DNA of 64,000 nucleotides from JADLAT01 sp964348795 (GTDB taxonomy: Bacteria > Pseudomonadota > Alphaproteobacteria > Micavibrionales > Micavibrionaceae): contig CAYGDY010000003.1 of NCBI GenBank assembly GCA_964348795.1, positions 110,991 through 174,990 on the forward strand, given 5' to 3'. Positions 35,628 through 43,148 of the stretch are shown here, in pieces. Every line of letters starts with the position of its first letter. Within the stretch, counting starts at the first letter, position 1. The position numbers were made by a program, and so were the translations under genes. A model generated the notes under the pieces. It did not search any database and had not been told where the DNA came from. It saw only the letters and a list, made by a program, of their open reading frames with translations.

Positions 35628-36082
35628 TATTCAATAACCATCAAAACATCGCCGAATTCCAAAGGCTGGGAATCCTCGACCAGAATTTTTGTCACCGTGC
35701 CAGCCTTATCAGCCTTGATCGGGTTCATCACCTTCATAGCTTCGATGATGAGGAGCGTGTCTCCGGCCTTCACTGTATCCCCCTTCGACACAAAGGCTGG
35801 TTTTCCAGGCTCGGGCGAGAGATAGGCCGTCCCCACCATCGGGGAGGTCACCGCGCCCGGGTGGGTATGGGCGGTGGTATCGGGTGCGTTCAGGTTCGCC
35901 ATCTGCGGCAAAGTGGGATCAGACGGCATTTGAACCGGAGAAGCACCCCCTGCCGCAATCACGGTACTTCCGCCCTTGCTGACCCGAATGGCCTGATCCC
36001 CGTCCGCGACCTCGATTTCGTTCAAACCGGTCTCGTCCAGCAGAGCCGCCAGCTCCCGAATAGCTTTGGAATCAATTTTCAT
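35627..36082 (-). CDS. accB: Biotin carboxyl carrier protein of acetyl-CoA carboxylase
   Basis: Carries the carboxyl group between AccC and AccAD. 151 residues: N-terminal helix (IRELAALLDETGLNEIEV), an Ala/Pro/Thr-rich flexible linker (~50-75), and the biotinyl domain with the modified Lys in LIIEAMKVMNPIKAD. Preceded by an 81-bp gap from aroQ, and coupled to accC. Confidence 0.97.
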   Translation of the reverse strand: MKIDSKAIRELAALLDETGLNEIEVADGDQAIRVSKGGSTVIAAGGASPVQMPSDPTLPQMANLNAPDTTAHTHPGAVTSPMVGTAYLSPEPGKPAFVSKGDTVKAGDTLLIIEAMKVMNPIKADKAGTVTKILVEDSQPLEFGDVLMVIE

Positions 36083-36163
36083 GACAGTCTTTATTCACCC
36101 TTATTCGTTGCACAGGAAGGTCTTATTATAGAAGGAAATCCGAAAAGTCAAAGTCCGATCTCT

Positions 36164-36598
36164 TCACGGGTCCAAAAGCGCCACAAGTTTTTCCAGTGCC
36201 ATGACATAGCCTTGTGCGCCTTGTCCTGCGATGACGGCAGAGGCGACAGGCTCCACAAAGGAAAAATGCCGAAAAGGTTCGCGCGTTTTGGGGTCTGAGA
36301 TATGCACTTCGATGATGGGGACACGCAACAGCTTTAAAGCGTCATGAAGCGCCACTGAGGTATGGGTATAGCCCGCCGCGTTGATGACAAGCCCATCACA
36401 GGCCCCGAAAGCGTCCTGCACCCAGTCCACCAGCACCCCTTCGTGATTCGTCTGCCGAAAATCCACCGTCCAGCCGAGCGCGGTGGCTTTTTCAAGACAC
36501 AAGCCCTTAATATCGTCCAGCGTTTGAGACCCGTATATTTCAGGCTCACGCAAGCCCAGCCTGTTCAAATTCGGTCCGTTGAGAATCACAATATGCAA
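36164..36598 (-). CDS. aroQ: 3-dehydroquinate dehydratase, type II
   Basis: Third step of the shikimate pathway. 144 residues, the usual size of this dodecameric enzyme. Signature ILNGPNLNRLGLREPEIYG with the active-site Arg/Tyr loop, then NHEGVLVDWVQDA, INAAGYTHTSVAL, and EVHISDPKTREPFRHFSFV. Lies 14 bases after the copper-chaperone gene and upstream of accB, an order I know from alphaproteobacteria. Confidence 0.97.
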   Translation of the reverse strand: MHIVILNGPNLNRLGLREPEIYGSQTLDDIKGLCLEKATALGWTVDFRQTNHEGVLVDWVQDAFGACDGLVINAAGYTHTSVALHDALKLLRVPIIEVHISDPKTREPFRHFSFVEPVASAVIAGQGAQGYVMALEKLVALLDP

Positions 36599-36612
36599 CG
36601 GTTGTTCCCTTC

Positions 36613-37173
36613 TTATTTTGCAGGCACAACCTGTACAGACACCACAAGCGGCGCGCCCTGCGCCCGCTCCAGAGTGATATCAAATGTTTCCCCTGCCACA
36701 AGCGGTTTATGCAAGCCCATCAACATAATATGGTATCCTGATGGTTCAAACGTTACCACTTGCCCCACCGGAATAGAAAGGCGCTCCACAGGCCGCATTT
36801 GCATGATATCACCGTCCATGGTGGTTTGATGCAATTCAACCCTGTCCGCAACACCCGATGTCACAGCCACGATGGTTTCATCTACCGAACCATCAAACGT
36901 GTTGGAGAGCTTCAAAAATACCGCGCCATTTTTTCGTAAAGGTGTCGTCGCAAATGCGGTAGCATCAAACGCTTGAAACGCGTCCCCATATCCGGAGGGT
37001 TTTTGCGAGGAGACATCGGGGGGCTGAGGCTCACAATCATCTGTTATAACGCCTTTTTGAGTGATGCTATCTGTCCGCCCGGTCTTATCACCCACGCACG
37101 CTTCTGAAACGCTAGGGACGGTCAAAACAGCCAGAAAAAATGACAAGACAAGAACAATTTTTTTCATCATCAT
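36613..37173 (-). CDS. PCu(A)C-type periplasmic copper chaperone
   Basis: Binds Cu(I) in the periplasm and helps deliver it, typically toward cytochrome oxidase or for copper handling. 186 residues. Signal peptide MMMKKIVLVLSFFLAVLTVPSVSEA. The metal motif H-M-x10-M-x21-H-x-M is recognisable in VELHQTTMDGDIMQMRPVER and PSGYHIMLMGLHKP. A ~50-residue N-terminal insert with two Cys precedes the domain. One base separates it from the DsbA-like gene upstream, which links copper and thiol handling. Confidence 0.9.
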   Translation of the reverse strand: MMMKKIVLVLSFFLAVLTVPSVSEACVGDKTGRTDSITQKGVITDDCEPQPPDVSSQKPSGYGDAFQAFDATAFATTPLRKNGAVFLKLSNTFDGSVDETIVAVTSGVADRVELHQTTMDGDIMQMRPVERLSIPVGQVVTFEPSGYHIMLMGLHKPLVAGETFDITLERAQGAPLVVSVQVVPAK

Positions 37174-37174
37174 G

Positions 37175-37816
37175 TCATTCCCTGCTTTTCATCCATTCCC
37201 GTTTTCTGAGCTTGGCCCGCTCCGCCGTGATAGCCTCTTTCAAGCCTTTCTCACCAATATACCCGGGGTACAAAGTCTCTCCGATCAAAAAAGCCGGCGT
37301 GCCCGTAATACCCAGAGAACGGCCCACAGCATTGATTTCATGCAAGGTCTGGTCTATATCGGGAGCTTGCACGTCTTCCTGCATTTTTTTGACATCAAGA
37401 CCCAGCTTTTGCGCCATTTGGGACAACGTTTTCTCGTCTTTTTGGCCGTGATAGGACATGAGCATGGCATGCATCGGCAGATAACGCCCCTGTTTATGCG
37501 CCGCCAGTGCCCAGCGCGCGGCGAGAATGGAGTCTTCCGACAACACGGGAAAATCCCGAAAGACAAAACGGATTTCATTGTCCTGCCGCAGAAGGCTTTT
37601 GATATCGGAGAAAGCCCGCATACAGTACCCGCAGTTATAGTCGAAAAACTCCACGACCGTAATGTCGGCCTTCGGATTTCCGGCAAACGGCACAGAAGGA
37701 CCATGCAGGACATCTTCCGTAACCGACCCGTCCTGTGCAAAAACAGAAGAGAAAGACCACAAGACAACAACACAGGAAATGAGTATCCCTCTTGTTAAAT
37801 TACTAGAATACCTCAT
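37175..37816 (-). CDS. Periplasmic DsbA-family thiol oxidoreductase (short form)
   Basis: 213 residues with signal peptide (ILISCVVVLWSFSSVFA). Thioredoxin fold with CxxC CGYC in VEFFDYNCGYCMRAF, the helical insert, and cis-Pro in ITGTPAFLIG. Close paralogue of the next gene (259 aa), from which it differs by lacking the long N-terminal helix. Disulfide exchange on secreted proteins; with the DsbD/ScsB-like protein at 40824 it may work on the reductive side. 43 bases after the paralogue. Confidence 0.92.
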   Translation of the reverse strand: MRYSSNLTRGILISCVVVLWSFSSVFAQDGSVTEDVLHGPSVPFAGNPKADITVVEFFDYNCGYCMRAFSDIKSLLRQDNEIRFVFRDFPVLSEDSILAARWALAAHKQGRYLPMHAMLMSYHGQKDEKTLSQMAQKLGLDVKKMQEDVQAPDIDQTLHEINAVGRSLGITGTPAFLIGETLYPGYIGEKGLKEAITAERAKLRKREWMKSRE

Positions 37817-37859
37817 AACTTTCCTTTCCCGCGCGTCTCAAAATCCCGAGGGTCTCGCT

Positions 37860-38639
37860 CTAGTTCTTTGGTTTTGCACGTTCTTGCTTCAAAATAGTTT
37901 TGAGGCCTTCTTCTCCGACATAGCCCGGAACCAGCGTTGTCCCCACCACAAAGGCCGGCGTGCCATTGACACCGATTTTATGGGACATTTCAGCCGTTTT
38001 ATCGAGCGTTTTGTCAATCTCACCGCCCGCAATATCCTTTTTCATCTTCTCCACATCCAGACCAATGGATTGGGCAATTTTTTCAAGTTCCGAAGCTTCC
38101 TTCGGGCCTTTGTGATTCATGACTGCAACATGAAAATCAAAATATTTCCCCTGATTATGCGCCGCCAGAGCCCACTGAGCCGCCGTTCTGGATGTGGGCC
38201 CGAGAATAGAAAGCTCCCGAAACACAATCCGTACATTAGGGTCCGCTTTCAAAAGGGCCTGAAGATCCGGCAGGGCTTTAACACAGTACCCGCAATTGTA
38301 ATCAAAAAACTCCACGATCGTGATATCACCCTTGGGGTTTCCGGCAGAAGGGGCCGAAGCCTCCGTCAACCAGTCTTTATTCTCGATAATCGTGGCCTGC
38401 GCCTGTTTGGCCGCTTCGGCTTCCATATCGGTCCGGTGTTTTTCAACGGAATCAAGCAAAACCTGCGGATTTTCCATGATGAAATCCTTCACAAATTTTT
38501 CCAGTTCTGCCTTTTGCTCTTCGGTGAAAGGGGCCTTGGGCGCTTCAGCCCTGACCGGAAGGGGGTAAAGGACAGGGACAAGACTTGCACCAGTCAACGC
38601 CACTGTGACCAAAGCAATCTGTTTAAATTTCAAAGCCAT
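37860..38639 (-). CDS. Periplasmic DsbA-family protein with N-terminal helical stalk (ScsC/Com1-like)
   Basis: 259 residues, signal peptide ending in VRAEA. Residues ~30-75 are a charged helical segment (FTEEQKAELEKFVKDFIMENPQVLLDSVEKH), which in ScsC-type proteins drives trimerisation. The thioredoxin domain has CGYC in VEFFDYNCGYCVKAL and cis-Pro in VNGTPAFVVG. Likely disulfide isomerase or reductase partner of a DsbD/ScsB-like membrane protein such as the one encoded at 40824. First gene of the minus-strand run continuing to tag. Confidence 0.9.
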   Translation of the reverse strand: MALKFKQIALVTVALTGASLVPVLYPLPVRAEAPKAPFTEEQKAELEKFVKDFIMENPQVLLDSVEKHRTDMEAEAAKQAQATIIENKDWLTEASAPSAGNPKGDITIVEFFDYNCGYCVKALPDLQALLKADPNVRIVFRELSILGPTSRTAAQWALAAHNQGKYFDFHVAVMNHKGPKEASELEKIAQSIGLDVEKMKKDIAGGEIDKTLDKTAEMSHKIGVNGTPAFVVGTTLVPGYVGEEGLKTILKQERAKPKN

Positions 38640-38791
38640 TGTTTTATTCTCCTTCGGGGGAATGATGATACGATACAGTCCGCCTTCTATTATAGTACCG
38701 AATACACAAAAAAGAAAACCTGTTATCGTCTTTCAGGGGGACTTATTTTATACGTGAACGGGGGTTTCTCTACGAGAAGAGCACCCTTGCT

Positions 38792-40054
38792 TTAGGGTCT
38801 GTATGCGTATGCTTGCCCCACACCATTATTCTCCACAACAGGCCCTTTTATGTCAGGCTGTTGTTGTGACGATGCTACACGCTCGAAAGATTCTGGCGGT
38901 GTAATACCGGAGGCACTGACAATCTTGTCGCGCCCCCAGTCCATGGTCTGTGTCCCTCTGGGAGAGAGGGGATTGGCGGGATCATGATCGGAAGCCACCC
39001 ATGCTTTTTCCTCGAACATTGCGCGTTGCGCTGGATCCGTCAGATCATACTCATCGACTTTCTGGCCAATATTGCCCTCCGAGCCACCACGATAGATCCG
39101 CCCGATATGGACCAGATCATCCCCCGTGCCATGATGTTCGATCGCAAATGTGCTGATGCTTTGACCATTGGGGTCTGTGAACTTTTTGGCAGTTTCCTGA
39201 TCGATCCACGGCATTTTTTGCCCTGCGGCCTGCCGGACTTGCGCCTTGAATTCCGACATTTCCTCGAAATCGTTGAGGTTATAGGGGCTGTCCTGCGTCA
39301 ATGTGCCGATATTCCCTTCGGACCCGCCATGGTAAACGCGGCCTTCATTCCGGTGTTCACCACTTGAAAGCGTGACATTGGCAATGGCAAAGGTTGTTTT
39401 TTGTCCGTCCGGTCCCACAACGGACAGGGCTTCGTTGGTGGCGTTCATATCCAGCGGAAAAGAGCTGTTCTGGACGTGATGGGGAATAGTTTCCAGCCCG
39501 GCCGAACGGGCCGAAGGCGTCTCGTTATGATCATGGCGGACCCTGAATTCTTCGGATAATTCCCCTTTCATGCCCTTGAGTCGTTTTTGTCGCATTGTCT
39601 CCTCGACAGAAGGGTCTGCTGGCAACGAACCCTGGCCAGAAAAGACGGGATCCATCAAAACCGGAGCAGACTGGTCAGGCAGGGGCTGATAGCCTGCATT
39701 GCCTCTGCGGTTTTTCTCCGCCATGATCTCGGACTGCACGGCTCCCAAAGCTGAAAGTTCAGAGTACGTTGCTTTGGAATCAAGAGCCGGACGGTGGGAA
39801 TCATGGATCAATTGCCCCTTGGTGTCATAAAGGGGATCACCATAGACTTCCGGCATAAAATGCTGGACCACACGTTCGTAGATCCCGAATTGTCTGGCGT
39901 GTTCCTGCGGATCAACCCCTGGTTTGGGGCCCAATTGCCCATCCGAGTTATTTTTAATCCATTCAGTGACGTCCCACGCCCGATCGAGATCCTGTAAAGC
40001 CGCGCCTTTTAAATTCGTTCTGTTTTTTTGATCTGCCATAGCAACACCATGCAT
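38792..40054 (-). CDS. Unknown 420-aa protein with an internal duplication
   Basis: Not recognised. No signal peptide or membrane segment; very hydrophilic. Two copies of a ~60-residue module are visible in the C-terminal half: TFAIANVTLSSGEHRNEGRVYHGGSEGNIG... and STFAIEHHGTGDDLVHIGRIYRGGSEGNIG..., both with GR(V/I)Y(H/R)GGSEGNIG followed by an acidic D/E-F/MFE-K helix. The N-terminal ~150 residues begin with helix-rich segments (QDLDRAWDVTEWIKNN). ATG 40039 (MADQKNRT) is an alternative start. It sits alone between two thiol-redox gene groups, on the same strand. Confidence 0.7.
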   Translation of the reverse strand: MHGVAMADQKNRTNLKGAALQDLDRAWDVTEWIKNNSDGQLGPKPGVDPQEHARQFGIYERVVQHFMPEVYGDPLYDTKGQLIHDSHRPALDSKATYSELSALGAVQSEIMAEKNRRGNAGYQPLPDQSAPVLMDPVFSGQGSLPADPSVEETMRQKRLKGMKGELSEEFRVRHDHNETPSARSAGLETIPHHVQNSSFPLDMNATNEALSVVGPDGQKTTFAIANVTLSSGEHRNEGRVYHGGSEGNIGTLTQDSPYNLNDFEEMSEFKAQVRQAAGQKMPWIDQETAKKFTDPNGQSISTFAIEHHGTGDDLVHIGRIYRGGSEGNIGQKVDEYDLTDPAQRAMFEEKAWVASDHDPANPLSPRGTQTMDWGRDKIVSASGITPPESFERVASSQQQPDIKGPVVENNGVGQAYAYRP

Positions 40055-40120
40055 TCTTCTTACATATTAAGATCCTTATATCTGTGATACGCCGAAAATA
40101 TTAAAATATGGTTAAGATAT

Positions 40121-40148
40121 AAAAAAACCGCCCCTTTCAGGCGGTTTT
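40121..40148 (-). terminator. Rho-independent terminator of the DsbD-like/redoxin operon
   Basis: On the minus strand: AAAACCGCC / GGCGGTTTT (40140-40148 and 40124-40132) with a 7-base loop and a following T run. It lies 40 bases after the redoxin stop. Confidence 0.85.
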
Positions 40149-40188
40149 CAGGGACGGTTTCCAACCCTGCAATAAACGACTATAGAGT

Positions 40189-40827
40189 TTAATAATCGTA
40201 TTTGACCCCGCACCCATAAGGCTGGGTTTGCGGCGTACTGACCCCCTTTCCGGATTTGAGTTCGGAAAGTGCCGCCAGAACGTAGTTCTTGGCACCTTCC
40301 ACCGTAGCGGGATTGGGACTTGAATTATCGTCTATGGCACCGGAATAAACCAACAGCCCTTTCTCATCTATCACGAACATATCAGGCGTCGTAGAGGCAC
40401 CATACAAGCCCCCAATGGCCCCCGATTCATCGAGAATTTTAGCCGTGGGAACCGCGCCTGATTCTGTCACTATTTTCTGGGCCTGCACTGTATCCGTATG
40501 CCCCTGACGGCCTGGCGCAGAAGAAACAATAGAAACCCAGACCACGCCTTGGTTTACGGCTTCTTTTTGTGTTTTTTGCATATTACCTGTTCCGTAATGC
40601 TTTTGCACAAACGGACATTCATGATTGGTCCATTCCAAGACAACAATTTTGCCCCTGTGATCCAAAAGCTTGAAGGGTTTTCCGGTAATGTCCATGGCTG
40701 AAAAATCCGGTGCGAGCTGACCGATCACTGGCGCGGCATGGGTGGAAAACGCCAGAACCGGAAAGAGCAAGGCCCCGAGGAACACCGCCTTTGTCATACG
40801 CAGAGCTGTCTGGAAATAAAAAGTCAT
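40189..40827 (-). CDS. Secreted redoxin/thioredoxin-like protein
   Basis: 212 residues; N-terminal signal segment (AVFLGALLFPVLAFSTHAAP). The AhpC/TSA-redoxin fold opens with IGQLAPDFSAMDITGKPFKLLDHRGKIVVLEWTNHECPFVQKHY; the active site keeps only one Cys (ECPF) in place of a CxxC, so it is not a classic thioredoxin. The cis-Pro region is STTPDMFVID. ATG overlaps the DsbD-like gene stop by four bases, so the two are coupled; it may take electrons from that transporter. Confidence 0.85.
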   Translation of the reverse strand: MTFYFQTALRMTKAVFLGALLFPVLAFSTHAAPVIGQLAPDFSAMDITGKPFKLLDHRGKIVVLEWTNHECPFVQKHYGTGNMQKTQKEAVNQGVVWVSIVSSAPGRQGHTDTVQAQKIVTESGAVPTAKILDESGAIGGLYGASTTPDMFVIDEKGLLVYSGAIDDNSSPNPATVEGAKNYVLAALSELKSGKGVSTPQTQPYGCGVKYDY

Positions 40828-42995
40828 GGGGAATCTCCTGTTGTGATATAACCTTGTACGAGAGCAGGCGTTAAAACCTGCGGCAATATTTGCGTGGCAG
40901 GCCGTACGTCCCCCGCTTTTGCAGGCGGAGCAAAGTAAGTATAGAGCGGTACGCCGTTTCGTCCATAGGACGCTAAAAATTGCGTAATGGCCGGATCTTC
41001 GTTGGTCCAGTCCCCGACCAGATACCGGACATGGTGGCGTTCAAACACTGTCCGTGTCGAAGGTACATCCAGCGCCACAGCGTGATTGATCTTGCAGGTA
41101 ATACACCATGCGGCCGTCATTTCAACAAACACGGGATCATCCCCCTCCAAAGCCGTTTTCAAAGCCTGATCGGAATAGGCTGTCCCGAATGACAGAGCTT
41201 CGGGAGACCCCGTTCCGCCCCCCTGCTTCACACTGTGGAGGGGAATAAACCCAACCGCAAGCCCCAGAACCCCAAGGCCAAGACCCCGCACAAGAAAACG
41301 GAAAAAACGATCTTCCACAACGTGCTTTGAAAGCCATATCGCAAAGGTGATAAGAATCACACCAAACAAGATCGCCGTAACGCCGTTTTCACCCGTCAGT
41401 TGGCCCAGCACCCAAACCAGCCAGAGCGCGGATAAAAACATAGGAAAGGCCAGAAATTGCCGGAATGTCTCCATCCAGTGCCCGGGCCGTGGCAGGATTT
41501 TCTGGAGCGCCGGAACAAAACAGAGCAACAAATACGGCAAGGCCAGACCAAAACCCAACACCGCAAACAGCAACAGCCCGATCAACGCAGGCTGGACCAG
41601 CGCAAAGGCAATGGCCCCTGCCATAAAGGGCGCAGTACAAGGTGTTGCTACAACAGTGGCCAGAACGCCTGTGAAAAATGCCCCTGTCACACCCGATTTT
41701 TGGGTGAGTTTCCCACCCACCGCACCAAACGGATTGGCAATATCGAAAAATCCCATCAAATTCAGGCCCAGAACAAAGAGCAGGTACACCAAAAAACCCA
41801 CAATCCAAGGATTTTGGAACTGGAACCCCCAGCCAATTTGCGCGCCCGCCATTTTCAACACCAGCAAGGCCCCTGCCACCCCGCAAAAACTGAGAATTAC
41901 ACCGAATGCATAGGCCAGCCCGCTGAGACGTGCGGCACGGACTTCAAGTCCCCGCATTTTCACAAGGCTCATCGCTTTCATAGAAAGAATCGGAAAAACG
42001 CACGGCATCAAATTCAAAATTACCCCCCCTATGAGCGCAAAAAACAACGCTTGAAACAAGGACAGGGTCTCAAGGGAAGTGATACGGGAAGGCAAAATTT
42101 TCTCTTGTCCCTTGCCCTTGGGCTGTTCGGACGATTGGCCGAAGGCGGGGCTGTCCTTGCGGGCCTTGAAAGAATACCCTACTCGGTGGCCGTCCTTCTC
42201 AAACCCGATCACCCAGAGTGTTTCGTCAAATTCCGTCCAAGCCCGATCCCCCCGTTTTTGGCGCAAAATCAAGGTGTCTTTATCTCTTGTCACAGTCTGC
42301 GGCGCGGAATTATTGATCACACCCCATTCTGCGGGAAAGAATTCCACCGTCCCAGAAAGTGGAACGGGCCAGCGTAAAACCAGATCTCCGTTTTCTTCAC
42401 TGTATGTTGCCCCTATCGGCCCGTTCGGATCATCGGGAAGCGCATACTCGTAGGGGATCAGGCTTTTGGCTTTATCAAAAAACGCTGTCTGGTCGATCTC
42501 CTCCTGCAACACGAGAGAGTCATTCAAAGTGAGCTCGTATGTACCAGATTCCGGCACACAAATCTCCTGACATACCAAAAGCTCCACACCGGCCTTAAGG
42601 GTTAAGGGCCCCTCAGGCAGGGTCTTGGGAAGGGTCAGTTGCTGGAGCAGGACAACCTTGTCGTCATATCCGTAATTGGCAAGGGGTCCGATCATGATTT
42701 TCTCGGGCACGGGCCATTGGACTTCCCCCATCTGCAATCCTTCTGGCAATGTCCATTGCGTACGGGGCGTCAGACCGGAATCCCCCGGATTCCTCCAGTA
42801 TATGTGCCAGTGCGGGGCCACGACATGCTCGACCCCGATCCAAATCGTCTCGCCACCTTTGACCGTGAGGTGTTCGGCCACCAAGCGGGTCTGGACCATA
42901 CGGGGTGGTGGGGATGAATCTTGCGCAGGAACAGGTGGAGAAAAAGCCAGCCCGTTTAAAACACACACCACAAAAAGAAGAATAAAACGCGTCAT
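40824..42995 (-). CDS. DsbD/ScsB-like thiol-disulfide transporter
   Basis: Carries electrons from cytoplasmic thioredoxin across the inner membrane to periplasmic thiol proteins. I start at ATG 42995 (MTRFILLFVVCVL; 723 aa), which has AGGAG 5 bases upstream. Signal peptide; a large N-terminal periplasmic domain (~30-310, VAPHWHIYWRNPGDSGL, LLVCQEICVPESG with a Cys pair); eight membrane helices (~320-590: GGVILNLMPCVFPILSMKAM, VVATPCTAPFMAGAI with the two electron-carrying Cys); and a C-terminal thioredoxin domain with AWCITCKINH. The big N-terminal domain is of ScsB type. Coupled to the redoxin gene. Confidence 0.92.
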   Translation of the reverse strand: MTRFILLFVVCVLNGLAFSPPVPAQDSSPPPRMVQTRLVAEHLTVKGGETIWIGVEHVVAPHWHIYWRNPGDSGLTPRTQWTLPEGLQMGEVQWPVPEKIMIGPLANYGYDDKVVLLQQLTLPKTLPEGPLTLKAGVELLVCQEICVPESGTYELTLNDSLVLQEEIDQTAFFDKAKSLIPYEYALPDDPNGPIGATYSEENGDLVLRWPVPLSGTVEFFPAEWGVINNSAPQTVTRDKDTLILRQKRGDRAWTEFDETLWVIGFEKDGHRVGYSFKARKDSPAFGQSSEQPKGKGQEKILPSRITSLETLSLFQALFFALIGGVILNLMPCVFPILSMKAMSLVKMRGLEVRAARLSGLAYAFGVILSFCGVAGALLVLKMAGAQIGWGFQFQNPWIVGFLVYLLFVLGLNLMGFFDIANPFGAVGGKLTQKSGVTGAFFTGVLATVVATPCTAPFMAGAIAFALVQPALIGLLLFAVLGFGLALPYLLLCFVPALQKILPRPGHWMETFRQFLAFPMFLSALWLVWVLGQLTGENGVTAILFGVILITFAIWLSKHVVEDRFFRFLVRGLGLGVLGLAVGFIPLHSVKQGGGTGSPEALSFGTAYSDQALKTALEGDDPVFVEMTAAWCITCKINHAVALDVPSTRTVFERHHVRYLVGDWTNEDPAITQFLASYGRNGVPLYTYFAPPAKAGDVRPATQILPQVLTPALVQGYITTGDSP

Positions 42996-43148
42996 GATAC
43001 TCCTGAACATTATCTCGCCGTTCTCCCGTAAACGAAAAACGTCCTGAGGAAGATATGATACCATCCTGATCTTTCAAGTCTATTCCAATATGTTCAACAA
43101 AATGTTACAGTTTCCCTGCAAAATGTTTCCCCCAGATCGAGCCGTCCC

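Noticed and set aside
37662..38795. 377-residue plus-strand open frame opposite the two DsbA-like genes
   Set aside because: Antisense to two genes with intact CGYC active sites and signal peptides.
41457..42377. 306-residue plus-strand open frame opposite the DsbD-like gene
   Set aside because: Gln/Lys/Pro-rich shadow frame of a clear membrane transporter gene.
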